38,607 nt of DNA from an uncultured Lachnospiraceae bacterium (GCA_934320895.1 CAKRFY010000029.1:1-38607); one strand, 5' to 3'; numbered from the stretch's first letter, positions 1 through 8,577 are shown. Translations and numbers: made by a program. The notes: generated by a model from the letters alone, not told the origin.

Positions 1-39
1 GCTTTATTTCCTCATCGCTTTGTTGCGACAGCGATATTT

Positions 40-68
40 ATCTTACAACATCTTTTCGACATTGTCAA
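40..68 (-). promoter_or_regulatory. Strong sigma-A promoter, proximal of a tandem pair, firing off the left edge
   Basis: On the minus strand a perfect TTGACA (63-68) is followed after exactly 17 bp by TAAGAT (40-45). Transcription would start near 33 and run off the window. The sequence around it repeats that of the distal promoter at 224-252, including a GTCG-rich spacer and a following TCGYTGTCGC block. Tandem near-consensus promoters with shared flanks are typical of rRNA operons. The transcribed gene is not in the window, so its identity is inferred. Confidence 0.75.
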
Positions 69-223
69 GAACTTTTTTCATTTTACTTTTCAGCATAATC
101 TTTTACGACAAATAGTAAATAATGCTAAAATAGCAATTATCGCTTTTTATTCTGGCAAATATATAATAAGGAAGATTCTCACTTTCCAGTCGTTCATTCC
201 TCACTTTCGCGACAACGAAACTT

Positions 224-252
224 ATACTACCACCTTTTTCGACATCTGTCAA
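224..252 (-). promoter_or_regulatory. Strong sigma-A promoter, distal of a tandem pair
   Basis: On the minus strand TTGACA (247-252) and TAGTAT (224-229) are separated by 17 bp. The unit 191-264 aligns with 11-80, so the promoter region is an imperfect direct repeat about 184 bp apart. Both copies point left, away from the pseudogenes. This looks like the P1/P2 arrangement of a stable-RNA operon. Apart from the two promoters and the hairpin at 280-327, I see nothing else in 1-411. Confidence 0.75.
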
Positions 253-279
253 CATATTTTTTAATATTTTTTTCCAAAC

Positions 280-327
280 AAATTGCCACAGAACATGCTA
301 TGAATCTGCAGTATTCTGTGGCAGTTT
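280..327. terminator. Hairpin terminator downstream of the dxs-like remnant
   Basis: The arms at 280-293 and 314-327 share TGCCACAGAA and its complement, giving a stem of about 14 bp. A T-rich tail (TTTGTTTTTT) follows on the plus strand and a weaker one on the minus strand. The placement, just 3' of the minus-strand gene ending at 412 and before the leftward promoters, fits a terminator separating two units. Confidence 0.65.
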
Positions 328-411
328 GTTTTTTAGTAATGTTTAAAACAACTTTATTCTCTGATGTAATATATCACTGACTTTAAGAGGCTAATAAATC
401 TATCCATTTTT

Positions 412-1464
412 TTAAATATATTTCATAATATCTTTAACAATATGCTCTTTAGTTAAATGATTTTTCTCTAACATTTCATTTACATCATATCTATCTGGAA
501 ATTCTTTCTTAAGCCCGAAGTTTAGTACTTTTTTATCGGAATCACCATAAAATCTCGAAATCTTTTCTCCAAAACCACCATCTAAAATTCCATCTTCTAT
601 AGTAATGATCACATCATGGTCTTTTTTAAGATTTTCAAGCATCTGAGTATCAATGCCTGTAATATAATAAGGATTTATAACGGTAGGTCTAACACCTATC
701 TCTTCCTCTAGTTTTTCAGCTGCTTCTACTGCCAGACTATAGAATGTTCCAAGTCCGATAATCGCAACCTTACTTCCCTCTTGTGTTATCTCATATTTAT
801 TTATTTTAGAAAAATCTTTTGTAATCTTTTTTCCATCAGAAACCATTTCTCCACCGGGAAGTTTTATTGCAACCGGATATTCTGTCTGTTCTACACTCCA
901 ATCAAGCATTGAAAGATATTCTTCCTTTGTTGTAGGGGCAAGATAAACAAGATTCGGAATGTTACTAAGCATAGCAATATCATAAAGCCCAAGATGAGTT
1001 ACATCATTCATGCCGTATATTGAGCCCCAAAAAGTAACTATAGTAACTGGACTGTTATTAATACAGATATCCTGTGATATCTGATCATATGCTCTCTGAA
1101 CAAAAGTACTGTACACTCCCCATACGGGTTTGCCACCATTTACAGCTATTCCTGAAGCTATCGCTGCTGCTGTTTCCTCAGCAATTCCAACATCAACAAA
1201 CTGTTTTCCCGCTTTTTTTCTTTTATCTTCAGTAAAACCAAGTACAGTAGGCGTAGCCGATGTTATAGCTACAACTGACTTATCTTTTTTCATCTTTTCG
1301 AGAAGATACTCTGCGGTAATGCTTGAATAATCTTCACCATCCATAGGATAAAGTGGCTTTCCTGTCTCAATGTTAAATGGTGCATTATAATGCCATTCTT
1401 CTTTATGCTGCTCAGCTGGTGCATATCCTTTACCCTTAAGTGTCCTTATGTGAACAACAACAGG
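412..1464 (-). pseudogene. 5'-truncated DXS-like transketolase (1-deoxyxylulose-5-phosphate synthase family)
   Basis: The readable protein of about 350 residues carries the pyrimidine-binding and C-terminal domains of a DXS/transketolase-like enzyme: FVDVGIAEE (the conserved Glu region), GMNDVTHLGLYDIAML and the C-terminal VINPYYITGID/TIEDG block. Intact family members have about 580-630 residues and begin with a thiamine-diphosphate domain that is missing here. Coding similarity extends upstream of the first ATG at 1344 to the end of the lost first domain (PVVVHIRTLKGKGYAP, ending at 1464), where an in-frame TAG (1465-1467) and histidine-kinase sequence begin. The gene was therefore cut by a deletion or recombination. 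Without its cofactor domain it should not be active alone. A natural split transketolase B subunit is the alternative, but the leftover first-domain sequence argues against it. Confidence 0.75.
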
Positions 1465-1467
1465 CTA

Positions 1468-2347
1468 AATGTAGTCATATTTATGCATGTCTTCAACGAC
1501 ATTAGCCGTCAATGCGATTATTGGAATATTATCATATTGTGGATAAAATCTTCTTATTCATCAATATTTTTTCTAAATTCATCATCTATATCCTGTTCTT
1601 CAGAAAACACAAAAATATTTTTGTCTATACATACATCTTTATATGAGCTAAGCCACCATTTAAGCCGGTCGGGTGCAATCATTGCAAAGGACATAAGTCC
1701 AAGTCCTGTCCCCTCTGCTCCACGGTTTCTTTTACTGTCAACCTGCTGAAATGAATCAAATATCCTATTAAGATCAGATTTCTTTATACCACATCCGGTG
1801 TCCTCAACACACATTAAAAGCATTATATTTTCATCATTTATCTTTTTATAATCAATGGATATATTTATCATGCCTTTCTGTGTAAATTTTACAACATTGT
1901 TAGCAAGATTTATAAGTATCTGCCTTACCCTGTTACTGTCACCGTAAAGAACAGCAGGAATAGTCGGTTCTATTGAAAACAACAACTCAACATTTTTATC
2001 TTTCAACCGGGTCTCAACAATACTTGAAACATCATTACACATTGATAATATCTCATATTCATCAGGAATTATATCCATTTTGCCGGATTCTATCTTTGAG
2101 AAATCCAATATATCATTTATGATATTTAATAAAATCTTACTTGATGACTTTATCTGTCCTATATATTTTCTTGCTGTGTCAGGCAGATCCTCCCTAAGTG
2201 CCATCTCGGTCATACCTATAACAGCATTCATAGGCGTTCTTATCTAATGACTCATACTCGCAAGGAAATCAGATTTAAGATCACTTACACGCTCAATCTC
2301 ACGATTGTCATTTAATGTCATATACCTGCTGTATGCTACTTCCGCAA
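1468..2347 (-). pseudogene. Degraded hybrid sensor histidine kinase
   Basis: The order is a HisKA dimerisation domain (MNAVIGMTEMALRE, NIINDILDFSKIESGK), an HATPase domain (N box near NRVRQILINLANNVVKFT, G boxes VEDTGCGIK and GTGLGL) and a short receiver-like tail (IPIIALTANVVEDM). Several lesions are visible. The H box reads S-H-stop-I-R-T-P-M because TAG at 2244-2246 replaces the usual Glu codon. The sequence after GTGLGL is no longer ATPase-like. The receiver piece lies in another frame behind a stop near 1554. No sensor or membrane domain precedes the kinase core: an AGGAGG (2353-2358) leads to a TTG at 2347 that reads three codons and then stops. Restarting at 2231 would give a protein lacking the phosphorylated His. 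I regard it as a pseudogene. Confidence 0.85.
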
Positions 2348-2400
2348 GAATACCTCCTTTGTAAAATAAAATTTTTGTATTTCCCACTTTTTATAATTTT

Positions 2401-2429
2401 ATTATCTCACACTTTTTTATATTCTACAA
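2401..2429 (-). promoter_or_regulatory. Candidate promoter of the histidine kinase remnant
   Basis: On the minus strand TTGTAG (2424-2429) and GATAAT (2401-2406) are 17 bp apart, with TGA just before the -10. A ribosome binding site AGGAGG follows at 2353-2358. The expression signals seem to have survived although the coding sequence is broken. Confidence 0.45.
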
Positions 2430-2450
2430 TAGAAAATGTATAGATTTATC

Positions 2451-3374
2451 CTACAATACCTGTCTTGCAATTTCTTTTCCGGAAGGTGTTCCTGCTAGTC
2501 CGCCTATACCTGTTTCCCTAAGACTTTCATCCATCTTATCCCCTACATATGCCATTGCATCTATCACTTCATCAGCAGGTATCCTGCTCTCTATCCCGGC
2601 AGATGCCATCTGTGAACTTGCAACTGCATTTACGGCACCTGCGACATTTCTTTTTACGCATGGCACTTCCACAAGGCCAGCTACAGGATCGCATACAAGA
2701 CCTAGCATATTTTTAAGTGCCATAGCAGCACTGTTTACTATCTTTTTTTCATTACCACCCTGAAGATATGTGAGTGCCCCGGCAGCCATTGCGCTTGCAG
2801 AACCAATTTCTGCCTGACACCCGCCTTTTGCCCCGCTTATTGATGCTCTTAACGCTATAACCTGCCCTATTCCTGCTGCTATATAAAGTGCCTTTATTAT
2901 CTGATCTTCAGCTTCTTTTTTGGCAGATTCCTCATTTTCATTTCTGGCATTTTGGGTATCTGAAATATCTCCTTTTATCATTCTTTCATAATAAGGCACC
3001 AGTATTGCAGGTAGTACACCACAGGCTCCCGCTGTAGGTGCTGCGACTATTCTTTTCATACATGCATTTGACTCACCCATTTTAAGTGCCTCCACTATTA
3101 CTTTACCCGTAAATTCTTCACAAAGACACTCCTGCGTCTTTATATATTGTTCCATTTTATCTCCATCACCACCGCTTAAACCACTTGATGATCTTATACT
3201 TCCATCATAATTTACCGATGCATGATACATAGCCTCCCATAGTTCCTTCATCTTCGCCACTGATTCTTTCTTGTCTACATTTCTATCCGTCATATCATCT
3301 TCAAGGATAATCTGCCAGAATTCCTTATTTTCATGTTCGCATTTGTCCATAATCTCTTTCAATGAATTAAACAT
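2451..3374 (-). CDS. sdaAA: L-serine dehydratase, iron-sulfur-dependent, alpha subunit
   Basis: This is the catalytic subunit of the two-component L-serine ammonia-lyase, which converts L-serine to pyruvate and ammonia in the cytoplasm. It shows the family hallmarks NACMKRIVAAPTAGACGVLP, RASISGAKGGCQAEIGSASAMAAGA and LVCDPVAGLVEVPC; Cys residues in these blocks bind the [4Fe-4S] cluster in characterised members. I place the start at the ATG at 3374 (MFNSLKEIMDKC), about 307 residues, because GGAGGG stands five bases before it; a longer start at 3395 would overlap the stop of sdaAB. It follows sdaAB with a 20-base gap and is surely co-transcribed with it. The length is normal and no damage is seen. 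Confidence 0.95.
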   Translation of the reverse strand: MFNSLKEIMDKCEHENKEFWQIILEDDMTDRNVDKKESVAKMKELWEAMYHASVNYDGSIRSSSGLSGGDGDKMEQYIKTQECLCEEFTGKVIVEALKMGESNACMKRIVAAPTAGACGVLPAILVPYYERMIKGDISDTQNARNENEESAKKEAEDQIIKALYIAAGIGQVIALRASISGAKGGCQAEIGSASAMAAGALTYLQGGNEKKIVNSAAMALKNMLGLVCDPVAGLVEVPCVKRNVAGAVNAVASSQMASAGIESRIPADEVIDAMAYVGDKMDESLRETGIGGLAGTPSGKEIARQVL

Positions 3375-3394
3375 GTTGTCCCTCCATATTAACA

Positions 3395-4057
3395 TTACTC
3401 ACTTATGTTTACATATGTCACTTTTATCACACCTTCAAGATGTTCCAGCCATTTTATCGATTCTTCAGGTATCTGCTGATCAGTTTCAATAACCATAACT
3501 GCATAACCACCCCGTTTATCCCTAAAAAGCTGCATTGTAGCGATATTTACGCATTTATGAGAAAGCATTGAAGTAACTTCTGCTACATGCCCTGGCTGAT
3601 CTATATTGTGTACAATAAGTGTAGGCTTTTCTGCTGAAAAATTTACATCTATACCATCAAGCCGGTTGACCATAATACGGCCTCCTCCGAGCGATGATGC
3701 CTGAACACTTAATTTCCTGCCACTTTTACCGACGATATCTATCAGTGCAGTATTAGGATGAGCATTTCTGATATCTAGTGTATAAAATTCAAAATCTATA
3801 CCTGCTTTTTGTGCCAATTCAAAACTTTTCGGTATTCTCATATCATCAGGATGCATATCAAGTATACCTGCTATAAGTGCCTTATCTGTTCCATGCCCTT
3901 TTCCTGTTTTTGCAAACGAACCATAAAGTCCAATTTTCACACTGTTTGGTTCATCTTTTAAAAGATGCCTTGCAACATATCCTATCCTTACTGCTCCTGC
4001 TGTATGTGAACTGCTTGGGCCAACCATTACAGGACCCAGTATATCAAATAAATTCAT
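3395..4057 (-). CDS. sdaAB: L-serine dehydratase, iron-sulfur-dependent, beta subunit
   Basis: At 220 residues it has the usual size of the beta subunit. The N-terminal half carries the serine dehydratase beta signature DILGPVMVGPSSSHTAGA. The C-terminal part (about 148-220, from PTLIVHNIDQPGHVAEV) is an ACT domain, a small ligand-binding fold common in amino-acid enzymes. It partners with the product of the next gene to deaminate serine. An AAGGGGG ribosome binding site precedes the ATG. It is the first gene of a two-gene operon. Confidence 0.95.
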   Translation of the reverse strand: MNLFDILGPVMVGPSSSHTAGAVRIGYVARHLLKDEPNSVKIGLYGSFAKTGKGHGTDKALIAGILDMHPDDMRIPKSFELAQKAGIDFEFYTLDIRNAHPNTALIDIVGKSGRKLSVQASSLGGGRIMVNRLDGIDVNFSAEKPTLIVHNIDQPGHVAEVTSMLSHKCVNIATMQLFRDKRGGYAVMVIETDQQIPEESIKWLEHLEGVIKVTYVNISE

Positions 4058-4103
4058 CTAAATCCCCCTTCTTATCTTAAAATCACTATCAACATAATAT
4101 CAA

Positions 4104-4137
4104 AAAGGGCAAACATAATATATATGTTTACCCCTTT
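4104..4137 (-). terminator. Terminator behind the polysaccharide deacetylase
   Basis: The arms AAAGGGcAAACATA (4104-4117) and TATGTTTaCCCCTTT (4123-4137) form a long stem. On the minus strand it is followed by TTTTTGATATT. It closely resembles the hairpin at 5438-5463 on the other side of the gene. Confidence 0.75.
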
Positions 4138-4161
4138 GTAAATTTTTATAATAAATACTAT

Positions 4162-5358
4162 TTAATTGTTTACACCGTGATGCACTGCATCCGTACTAGC
4201 TGTTATAGGTAAAAATACATATCCATGTTTTTTACCATATTTTATCATCTTGTCAAGTGCATTTATAGTCTTATCATTTCCATAAAAATCATGCATCAGG
4301 ACTACATTACCTCTTTCCTTGTGAAGTTCTGATGTAACATTATGAAATGTCTGCTGTGAATTTCTTGCACCACCTGCGTCTTCACTATCCACATTCCAGT
4401 CAAAATAGTGATATCCCCAGCCATCAAGCTTATTTGTAAGCCTTGTCATAATGCCCTTATTATATCTGCTGACTGTATTGGAACTTCCTCCCGGAAATCT
4501 CGATACTGTACACCACACTCCAAATTTTTTAAAGAATAGATCACGGAGCTTATCAAGATTTTCTTTATAAGCTTTTTCTGATCTATATATTTCATAGTAC
4601 TTATGCTTAAATCCATGTAATGCAAGTGTATGTCCTTCATCTATAACACGCTTCGTAAGTTTGTAATCATAACTTGCAGGACGAAGTTCAAAAAATGTTG
4701 CTTTTACATTATTTTTCTTTAATATTTTTAAAACTTTTGGTGTGGTATAACTATTTGGGCCATCATCAAAGGTAAGATAAACTATATTCTTTGGTCTTTT
4801 CTTGATATTTATTTTTGACACATATGTTTTTTTGCCATCATTTCCTTTTATGAGAACAGTTCCCTTCTTCTTTGCAACAATTTTTCCCTTTTTATCAACT
4901 GTTGCAATGCTTTTATCATCCGACTTCCATTTAACATTTTTTGCCTTTGTATTATTGCTAAATTGTATATCAAGATGTTCTCCTGTAAGCATTGTAAATT
5001 CAGGATACACCATTCCTTTTTTAGCAACCTTTACTGTATATGTAACTTTTTCATTCTTATTTTTCATAACAATGGTTGTTTTTCCATGTTTGATCCCATG
5101 TACAATTCCATTTTTTGATACAGTCGCTACCTTCTTATTTTTAGATTCAAATTGTGCTCCATCAATTTTATCTGGCAATGTTTTTGTTTCGCTAAGAAGC
5201 AATTTTACATGCTCATTCTTTTTCACTGAATTTTCTTTTGCTGTAGCAACATCTGCCTCATCCTGCGTTTTTGTCTTACTCCCCCCACATGCAGTACAAC
5301 TTACTGTTACAGCAATTAACATACTAAAAAAAACACATTGAACTCTTTTACTTCTCAT
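4162..5358 (-). CDS. Lipoprotein polysaccharide deacetylase with two Ig-like (BIG2) domains
   Basis: The 398-residue protein begins with a lipoprotein signal (basic MRSKR, hydrophobic stretch, then SCTAC as lipobox with Cys near 24), so it should be anchored outside the membrane. Two bacterial Ig-like BIG2 repeats follow (about 50-112 and 115-185; patterns such as KKVATVSKNGIVHGIKHGKTTI and KSIATVDKKGKIVAKKKGTV). The C-terminal half is a NodB/CE4 deacetylase: TFDDGP (metal-binding Asp and catalytic Asp), HGFKH (two metal-binding His), RFPGGSSN, DWNVDSEDAGG and VVLMHD. This suggests metal-dependent N-deacetylation of peptidoglycan or another surface glycan, with the BIG2 domains holding it at the wall. 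The substrate cannot be told from sequence. It is a single gene bounded by two terminators. Confidence 0.9.
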   Translation of the reverse strand: MRSKRVQCVFFSMLIAVTVSCTACGGSKTKTQDEADVATAKENSVKKNEHVKLLLSETKTLPDKIDGAQFESKNKKVATVSKNGIVHGIKHGKTTIVMKNKNEKVTYTVKVAKKGMVYPEFTMLTGEHLDIQFSNNTKAKNVKWKSDDKSIATVDKKGKIVAKKKGTVLIKGNDGKKTYVSKINIKKRPKNIVYLTFDDGPNSYTTPKVLKILKKNNVKATFFELRPASYDYKLTKRVIDEGHTLALHGFKHKYYEIYRSEKAYKENLDKLRDLFFKKFGVWCTVSRFPGGSSNTVSRYNKGIMTRLTNKLDGWGYHYFDWNVDSEDAGGARNSQQTFHNVTSELHKERGNVVLMHDFYGNDKTINALDKMIKYGKKHGYVFLPITASTDAVHHGVNN

Positions 5359-5437
5359 TTGTCGTTAATCCTCACTATCCCTATATATTGCCTGTATGTA
5401 AAAATCATTATATTTTTTCAAATTTTTTACATTGTAA

Positions 5438-5463
5438 AAGGGCAAACATATATGTTTGCCCTT
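5438..5463 (-). terminator. Terminator behind ribF
   Basis: This is a perfect 26-base palindrome with 13-base arms (AAGGGCAAACATA and its complement), followed on the minus strand by a short T-rich tail. It ends the nrnA-truB-ribF unit. The rest of 5359-5583 is AT-rich; I found no convincing promoter for the deacetylase in it. Confidence 0.75.
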
Positions 5464-5583
5464 ATGATTTTCACATAAGCAATTATTATTATATCAAAAC
5501 AAATATATAAGTCAAAGAAAAAAGTATTGCTTTTTGATTAAAAATTTGTTACATTTACCAATTATTGTTATGTGAACAGTTTT

Positions 5584-6477
5584 TTAGTTCTTTAATATAT
5601 GCCTTGCTTTTTCTTTATCTTTTTCCATCTGATCTTTAAGCTCATCAAGCCCTGGAAATTTTTTTTCACATCTTATATATTCATAAAATTCAACTGAGAT
5701 CTTTTTATCATATATATCCTTATCAAAGTCGAGCAGACATGTCTCAACTCCGATATCATATCTGCCTATAGTTGGTTTTCTGCCTATATTGGTAACTCCC
5801 TTATATATCTTATCGTCACCCTCAATTTTTACTTTTGATGCATATACACCAGATGGCAGCAATAATTTTGAAGCTGCCGGTATTATATTTGCAGTTGGCA
5901 TATTAAGTGTTCTTCCAATCGCATTTCCATGTACGACAGTGCCCTCAATAAAATAATTGTGTCCAAGCAGTTCATTAGCTTTGGCAATGTCACCATCTTC
6001 GAGTTTTTTTCTAACAAGTGTACTGCTTATCGTTTCATTGTCTGACTGAAGTTTATGAAATATTTTTATATCATAACCACATTCAGATGCATATTTCTTT
6101 AACAAGCCGACATTTCCCTCACGATTTTTTCCAAAATGGAAATCTTCGCCGACACATATATATTTTACATCTAGTTTATCAACAAGAAAATCCGTGATAA
6201 ACTCATGCGGATCCATCATTCTTGTCTGTTCATTAAACGGGAATAGAACTTCCCTTTTAATTCCGATCTCCTCTAAAATCTTATTTTTTTCTTCCTGTGA
6301 ATATATATATTTCTGTGGTGTATCAGACATCTCAAAAGTAAAGACCGTCGGTATAAGGTCTTTTCTCTCTAATATCCCATGAAGCAAAAGCCTGTGTCCT
6401 CTGTGAAGTCCGTCAAACTTTCCAAGTGATACTGCACTGTTTTTTATACACATATCCAAACCTTTAAGGATTTCCAT
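5584..6477 (-). CDS. ribF: Bifunctional riboflavin kinase / FAD synthetase
   Basis: The enzyme makes FMN from riboflavin and ATP, then FAD from FMN. At 297 residues it has the standard length. The N-terminal FAD synthetase domain has the nucleotidyltransferase motif GKFDGLHRGHRLLL (residues 19-32) and the later ISSTLVR loop. The C-terminal riboflavin kinase domain has GRTLNMPTANI with the PTAN motif, then GVTNIGRKPT and VETCLLDFDKDIYD. An AAGGGGG box stands about ten bases before the ATG. It lies 88 bases behind truB, a pairing conserved across Firmicutes, and is the last gene before the hairpin at 5438-5463. No FMN riboswitch is seen upstream. Confidence 0.95.
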   Translation of the reverse strand: MEILKGLDMCIKNSAVSLGKFDGLHRGHRLLLHGILERKDLIPTVFTFEMSDTPQKYIYSQEEKNKILEEIGIKREVLFPFNEQTRMMDPHEFITDFLVDKLDVKYICVGEDFHFGKNREGNVGLLKKYASECGYDIKIFHKLQSDNETISSTLVRKKLEDGDIAKANELLGHNYFIEGTVVHGNAIGRTLNMPTANIIPAASKLLLPSGVYASKVKIEGDDKIYKGVTNIGRKPTIGRYDIGVETCLLDFDKDIYDKKISVEFYEYIRCEKKFPGLDELKDQMEKDKEKARHILKN

Positions 6478-6565
6478 CTTTTCTTCTGCCCCCTTGAAAT
6501 ATCATCAAATTATATTTTTATATCTGTAAATATTTTTTAACATGAAACTGTCAAAAATTTCGATG

Positions 6566-7465
6566 TTAAAACATTTTGTATACCTTAAATTCCCTGCCTT
6601 TTTTCTGGTATATTGCTCTAAAATCATCATTTTCATCATATACAAGTACTTTTTCATCATCTTGGACATCAGATGTATCCTGTTTAAAGTCTTTTGTTTT
6701 GAGAGTATTGCCATTTTGAAGGTATTTTACCCCATCATCTGCAACGTTCAATTTCAAATAATCAAAAAGTGAATCCACACTATAAACCTTTTCCATAAAT
6801 ATTTCAGGTTTCTCTTTTGACAAAAATTCTATATCACTGAGTGTAAGTGCATCTTCTATTTTAAAAACAGATACTCTCGTCCTTACAAGGCTCTGCATTG
6901 TTGCACCGATACCAAGTTCTTTCCCTATATCATGGCAGAGGGTTCTTATATATGTCCCCTTTGAACAGGTAACATCCATTGTAAATGTCTTTTCTTTAAG
7001 ATCTATCTCAATTATATTTATCTCTGAGATAGTTATATTTCTCGGTTTTCTCTCTATAACTTTTCCCTCTCTGGCAAGTTCATATAATTTTTTTCCATTT
7101 ACTTTGAGCGCCGAATACATTGGTGGTATCTGTTTTATCTCACCGACAAATTTATTTACACATTCTCTTATCTTATTCTCATCTATACCTGTTATGTCAT
7201 ATTCTTTCAATACAGCCCCGGTCATATCCTGAGTGTCTGTCTCAACACCAAGTCTGCACACCGCCCTATATGATTTGTCCTTATCTGTAAGAAGCTCACA
7301 CACTTTTGTTGCTTTTCCACAGCATACTGGCAACACACCTGTTGCTGCTGGATCAAGCGTACCGGTATGACCTATCTTTTTTTGCTTTAATATCCCCCTG
7401 AGTTTCGCCACAACATCATGTGAGGTAAACCCGGCCTCTTTATATACATTTATTATGCCATCCAA
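6566..7465 (-). CDS. truB: tRNA pseudouridine(55) synthase
   Basis: TruB converts U55 in the T-loop of tRNAs to pseudouridine. The catalytic motif GHTGTLDPAATGVLPVCCGKATK holds the essential Asp (about residue 38), and KGTYIRTLCHDIGKELG is the second family signature. The N-terminus DGIINVYKEAGFTSHDVV is typical. The initiation codon is TTG at 7465; no in-frame ATG fits, and the AAGGATGG upstream is a rather long 10-13 bases away, so translation may depend on coupling to nrnA, whose stop lies 31 bases upstream. The C-terminal tail of about 60 residues is acidic and lysine-rich and probably forms the PUA-like end found in Firmicute enzymes. Confidence 0.95.
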   Translation of the reverse strand: MDGIINVYKEAGFTSHDVVAKLRGILKQKKIGHTGTLDPAATGVLPVCCGKATKVCELLTDKDKSYRAVCRLGVETDTQDMTGAVLKEYDITGIDENKIRECVNKFVGEIKQIPPMYSALKVNGKKLYELAREGKVIERKPRNITISEINIIEIDLKEKTFTMDVTCSKGTYIRTLCHDIGKELGIGATMQSLVRTRVSVFKIEDALTLSDIEFLSKEKPEIFMEKVYSVDSLFDYLKLNVADDGVKYLQNGNTLKTKDFKQDTSDVQDDEKVLVYDENDDFRAIYQKKGREFKVYKMF

Positions 7466-7496
7466 GTTTTATTTTCCATCCTTTATATTTTTATCA

Positions 7497-8522
7497 TTAT
7501 TTATTAAGCATCTGACTTTCAATATGGCCTGTTATATTATTAACAACATCATGTGCCGAACCGCGCATTGTAAATCCGGCAGCTTTCACATGACCGCCAC
7601 CACCAAAAAATGAAGCAATCTTACTTACATCTACATAATCATTTGACCGAAGACTTACCTTATATTCCTGATCGCCTATCTCATGTAAAAGTATAGCAAC
7701 TTCAACACCTTTTGTAATCCTTAACTGATCCACTATTCCTTCAATATCTTCTGTCTTTGCCTCATAAAACTCCATCATTCTTCTTGTAATAGTTGCGACA
7801 ATACATTTGCCATCCATAACACGCATACTTGCAAGCAATGTTCTTCCAAGAAGCTGTGTCTGCGTATAAGTCCTCTGAAGAATACATTCATCAATATACT
7901 TCCAAAATGGAATACCAGTTTCTATAAGTTCTCCTGCTATTTCCATGGTTCTCTTTGATGTATTTGAGTACCTGAATACACCTGTATCAAATATTATTCC
8001 TATATATAATGCTCTTGCAAGCTCAAATTTAAGCTTACTATCATTCTCAAGGGTATTGACTGCATCTCTTACATTGTTTTTATTTAGTGAATTGGAAAAC
8101 TTTTCACCATCTGTTATAAGCTCATATAAAACTTCACATGTTGAACTTGCATCTGCATTTACTATATTTACACCTGCATAACATCTATTGCTTATATGGT
8201 GGTCAATACACATAGTACTCTTAGCGTTATAAAATGCTGTCTGTGCATCACCAAGTCTGTCAGGTGAACTACTGTCGAGTGCTATGAAGATATCATATTT
8301 TTTATCTGTTATATCATGTGAAAATATCTCATTGTTCTCATCCATAAATTGAAAAACTTCAGGGATTGTTTCTATATAAACAGAAACATCTTTTTTGGGA
8401 TAATTTCTTTTTATGTAACGCTGTAATGCCACACATGCACCGACACAATCCCCATCAGGTCTAACATGCCCGGCAATCATAATACTTTCTGCTTCACAAA
8501 GAGCTTTGTTCAATTCATTCAT
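7497..8522 (-). CDS. nrnA: DHH-family phosphoesterase, nanoRNase/pAp phosphatase type
   Basis: The 341-residue protein has the DHH domain motifs in order: HVRPDGDCVGA (metal-binding Asp), IFIALDSSSPDRLG, then CIDHHISN, followed by a DHHA1 domain ending in FFGGGGHVKAAGF. These residues bind two Mn ions. Characterised NrnA proteins degrade 2-5 nt RNAs and dephosphorylate pAp. The position between rbfA and truB is the standard place for this gene in Clostridia and Bacilli. The ATG at 8522 has GGGAGG eight bases upstream. A strong terminator hairpin lies only 25-55 bases before the start, so expression may be attenuated or need read-through. Confidence 0.9.
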   Translation of the reverse strand: MNELNKALCEAESIMIAGHVRPDGDCVGACVALQRYIKRNYPKKDVSVYIETIPEVFQFMDENNEIFSHDITDKKYDIFIALDSSSPDRLGDAQTAFYNAKSTMCIDHHISNRCYAGVNIVNADASSTCEVLYELITDGEKFSNSLNKNNVRDAVNTLENDSKLKFELARALYIGIIFDTGVFRYSNTSKRTMEIAGELIETGIPFWKYIDECILQRTYTQTQLLGRTLLASMRVMDGKCIVATITRRMMEFYEAKTEDIEGIVDQLRITKGVEVAILLHEIGDQEYKVSLRSNDYVDVSKIASFFGGGGHVKAAGFTMRGSAHDVVNNITGHIESQMLNK

Positions 8523-8546
8523 TTGCCATGCCTCCCTTATATAGTT

Positions 8547-8577
8547 AAAAAAAGGGCAAAACCAGCCGTTTTGCCCT
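8547..8577 (-). terminator. Strong intrinsic terminator between rbfA and nrnA
   Basis: On the minus strand a 10-bp perfect stem, AGGGCAAAAC paired with GTTTTGCCCT (arms 8568-8577 and 8553-8562), with a five-base loop is followed directly by a run of seven T. This is a textbook intrinsic terminator, yet truB and ribF depend on transcripts coming from this side. It either ends the rimP-rbfA operon or acts as an attenuator for nrnA-truB-ribF. Confidence 0.85.

Noticed and set aside
4074..4104. Possible sdaAB promoter (TTGATA and TAAGAT, 18 bp apart)
   Set aside because: Transcription would start within the ribosome binding site of sdaAB, leaving no usable leader; I could not support it.
4802..5341. 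179-codon plus-strand frame opposite the deacetylase
   Set aside because: It lies antisense to a well-supported lipoprotein gene and its hydrophobic appearance comes from the complement of lysine-rich codons.
6505..6714. Small reading frame overlapping the 3' end of truB
   Set aside because: It is out of frame with truB, has no ribosome binding site and no recognisable sequence; truB clearly occupies this DNA.
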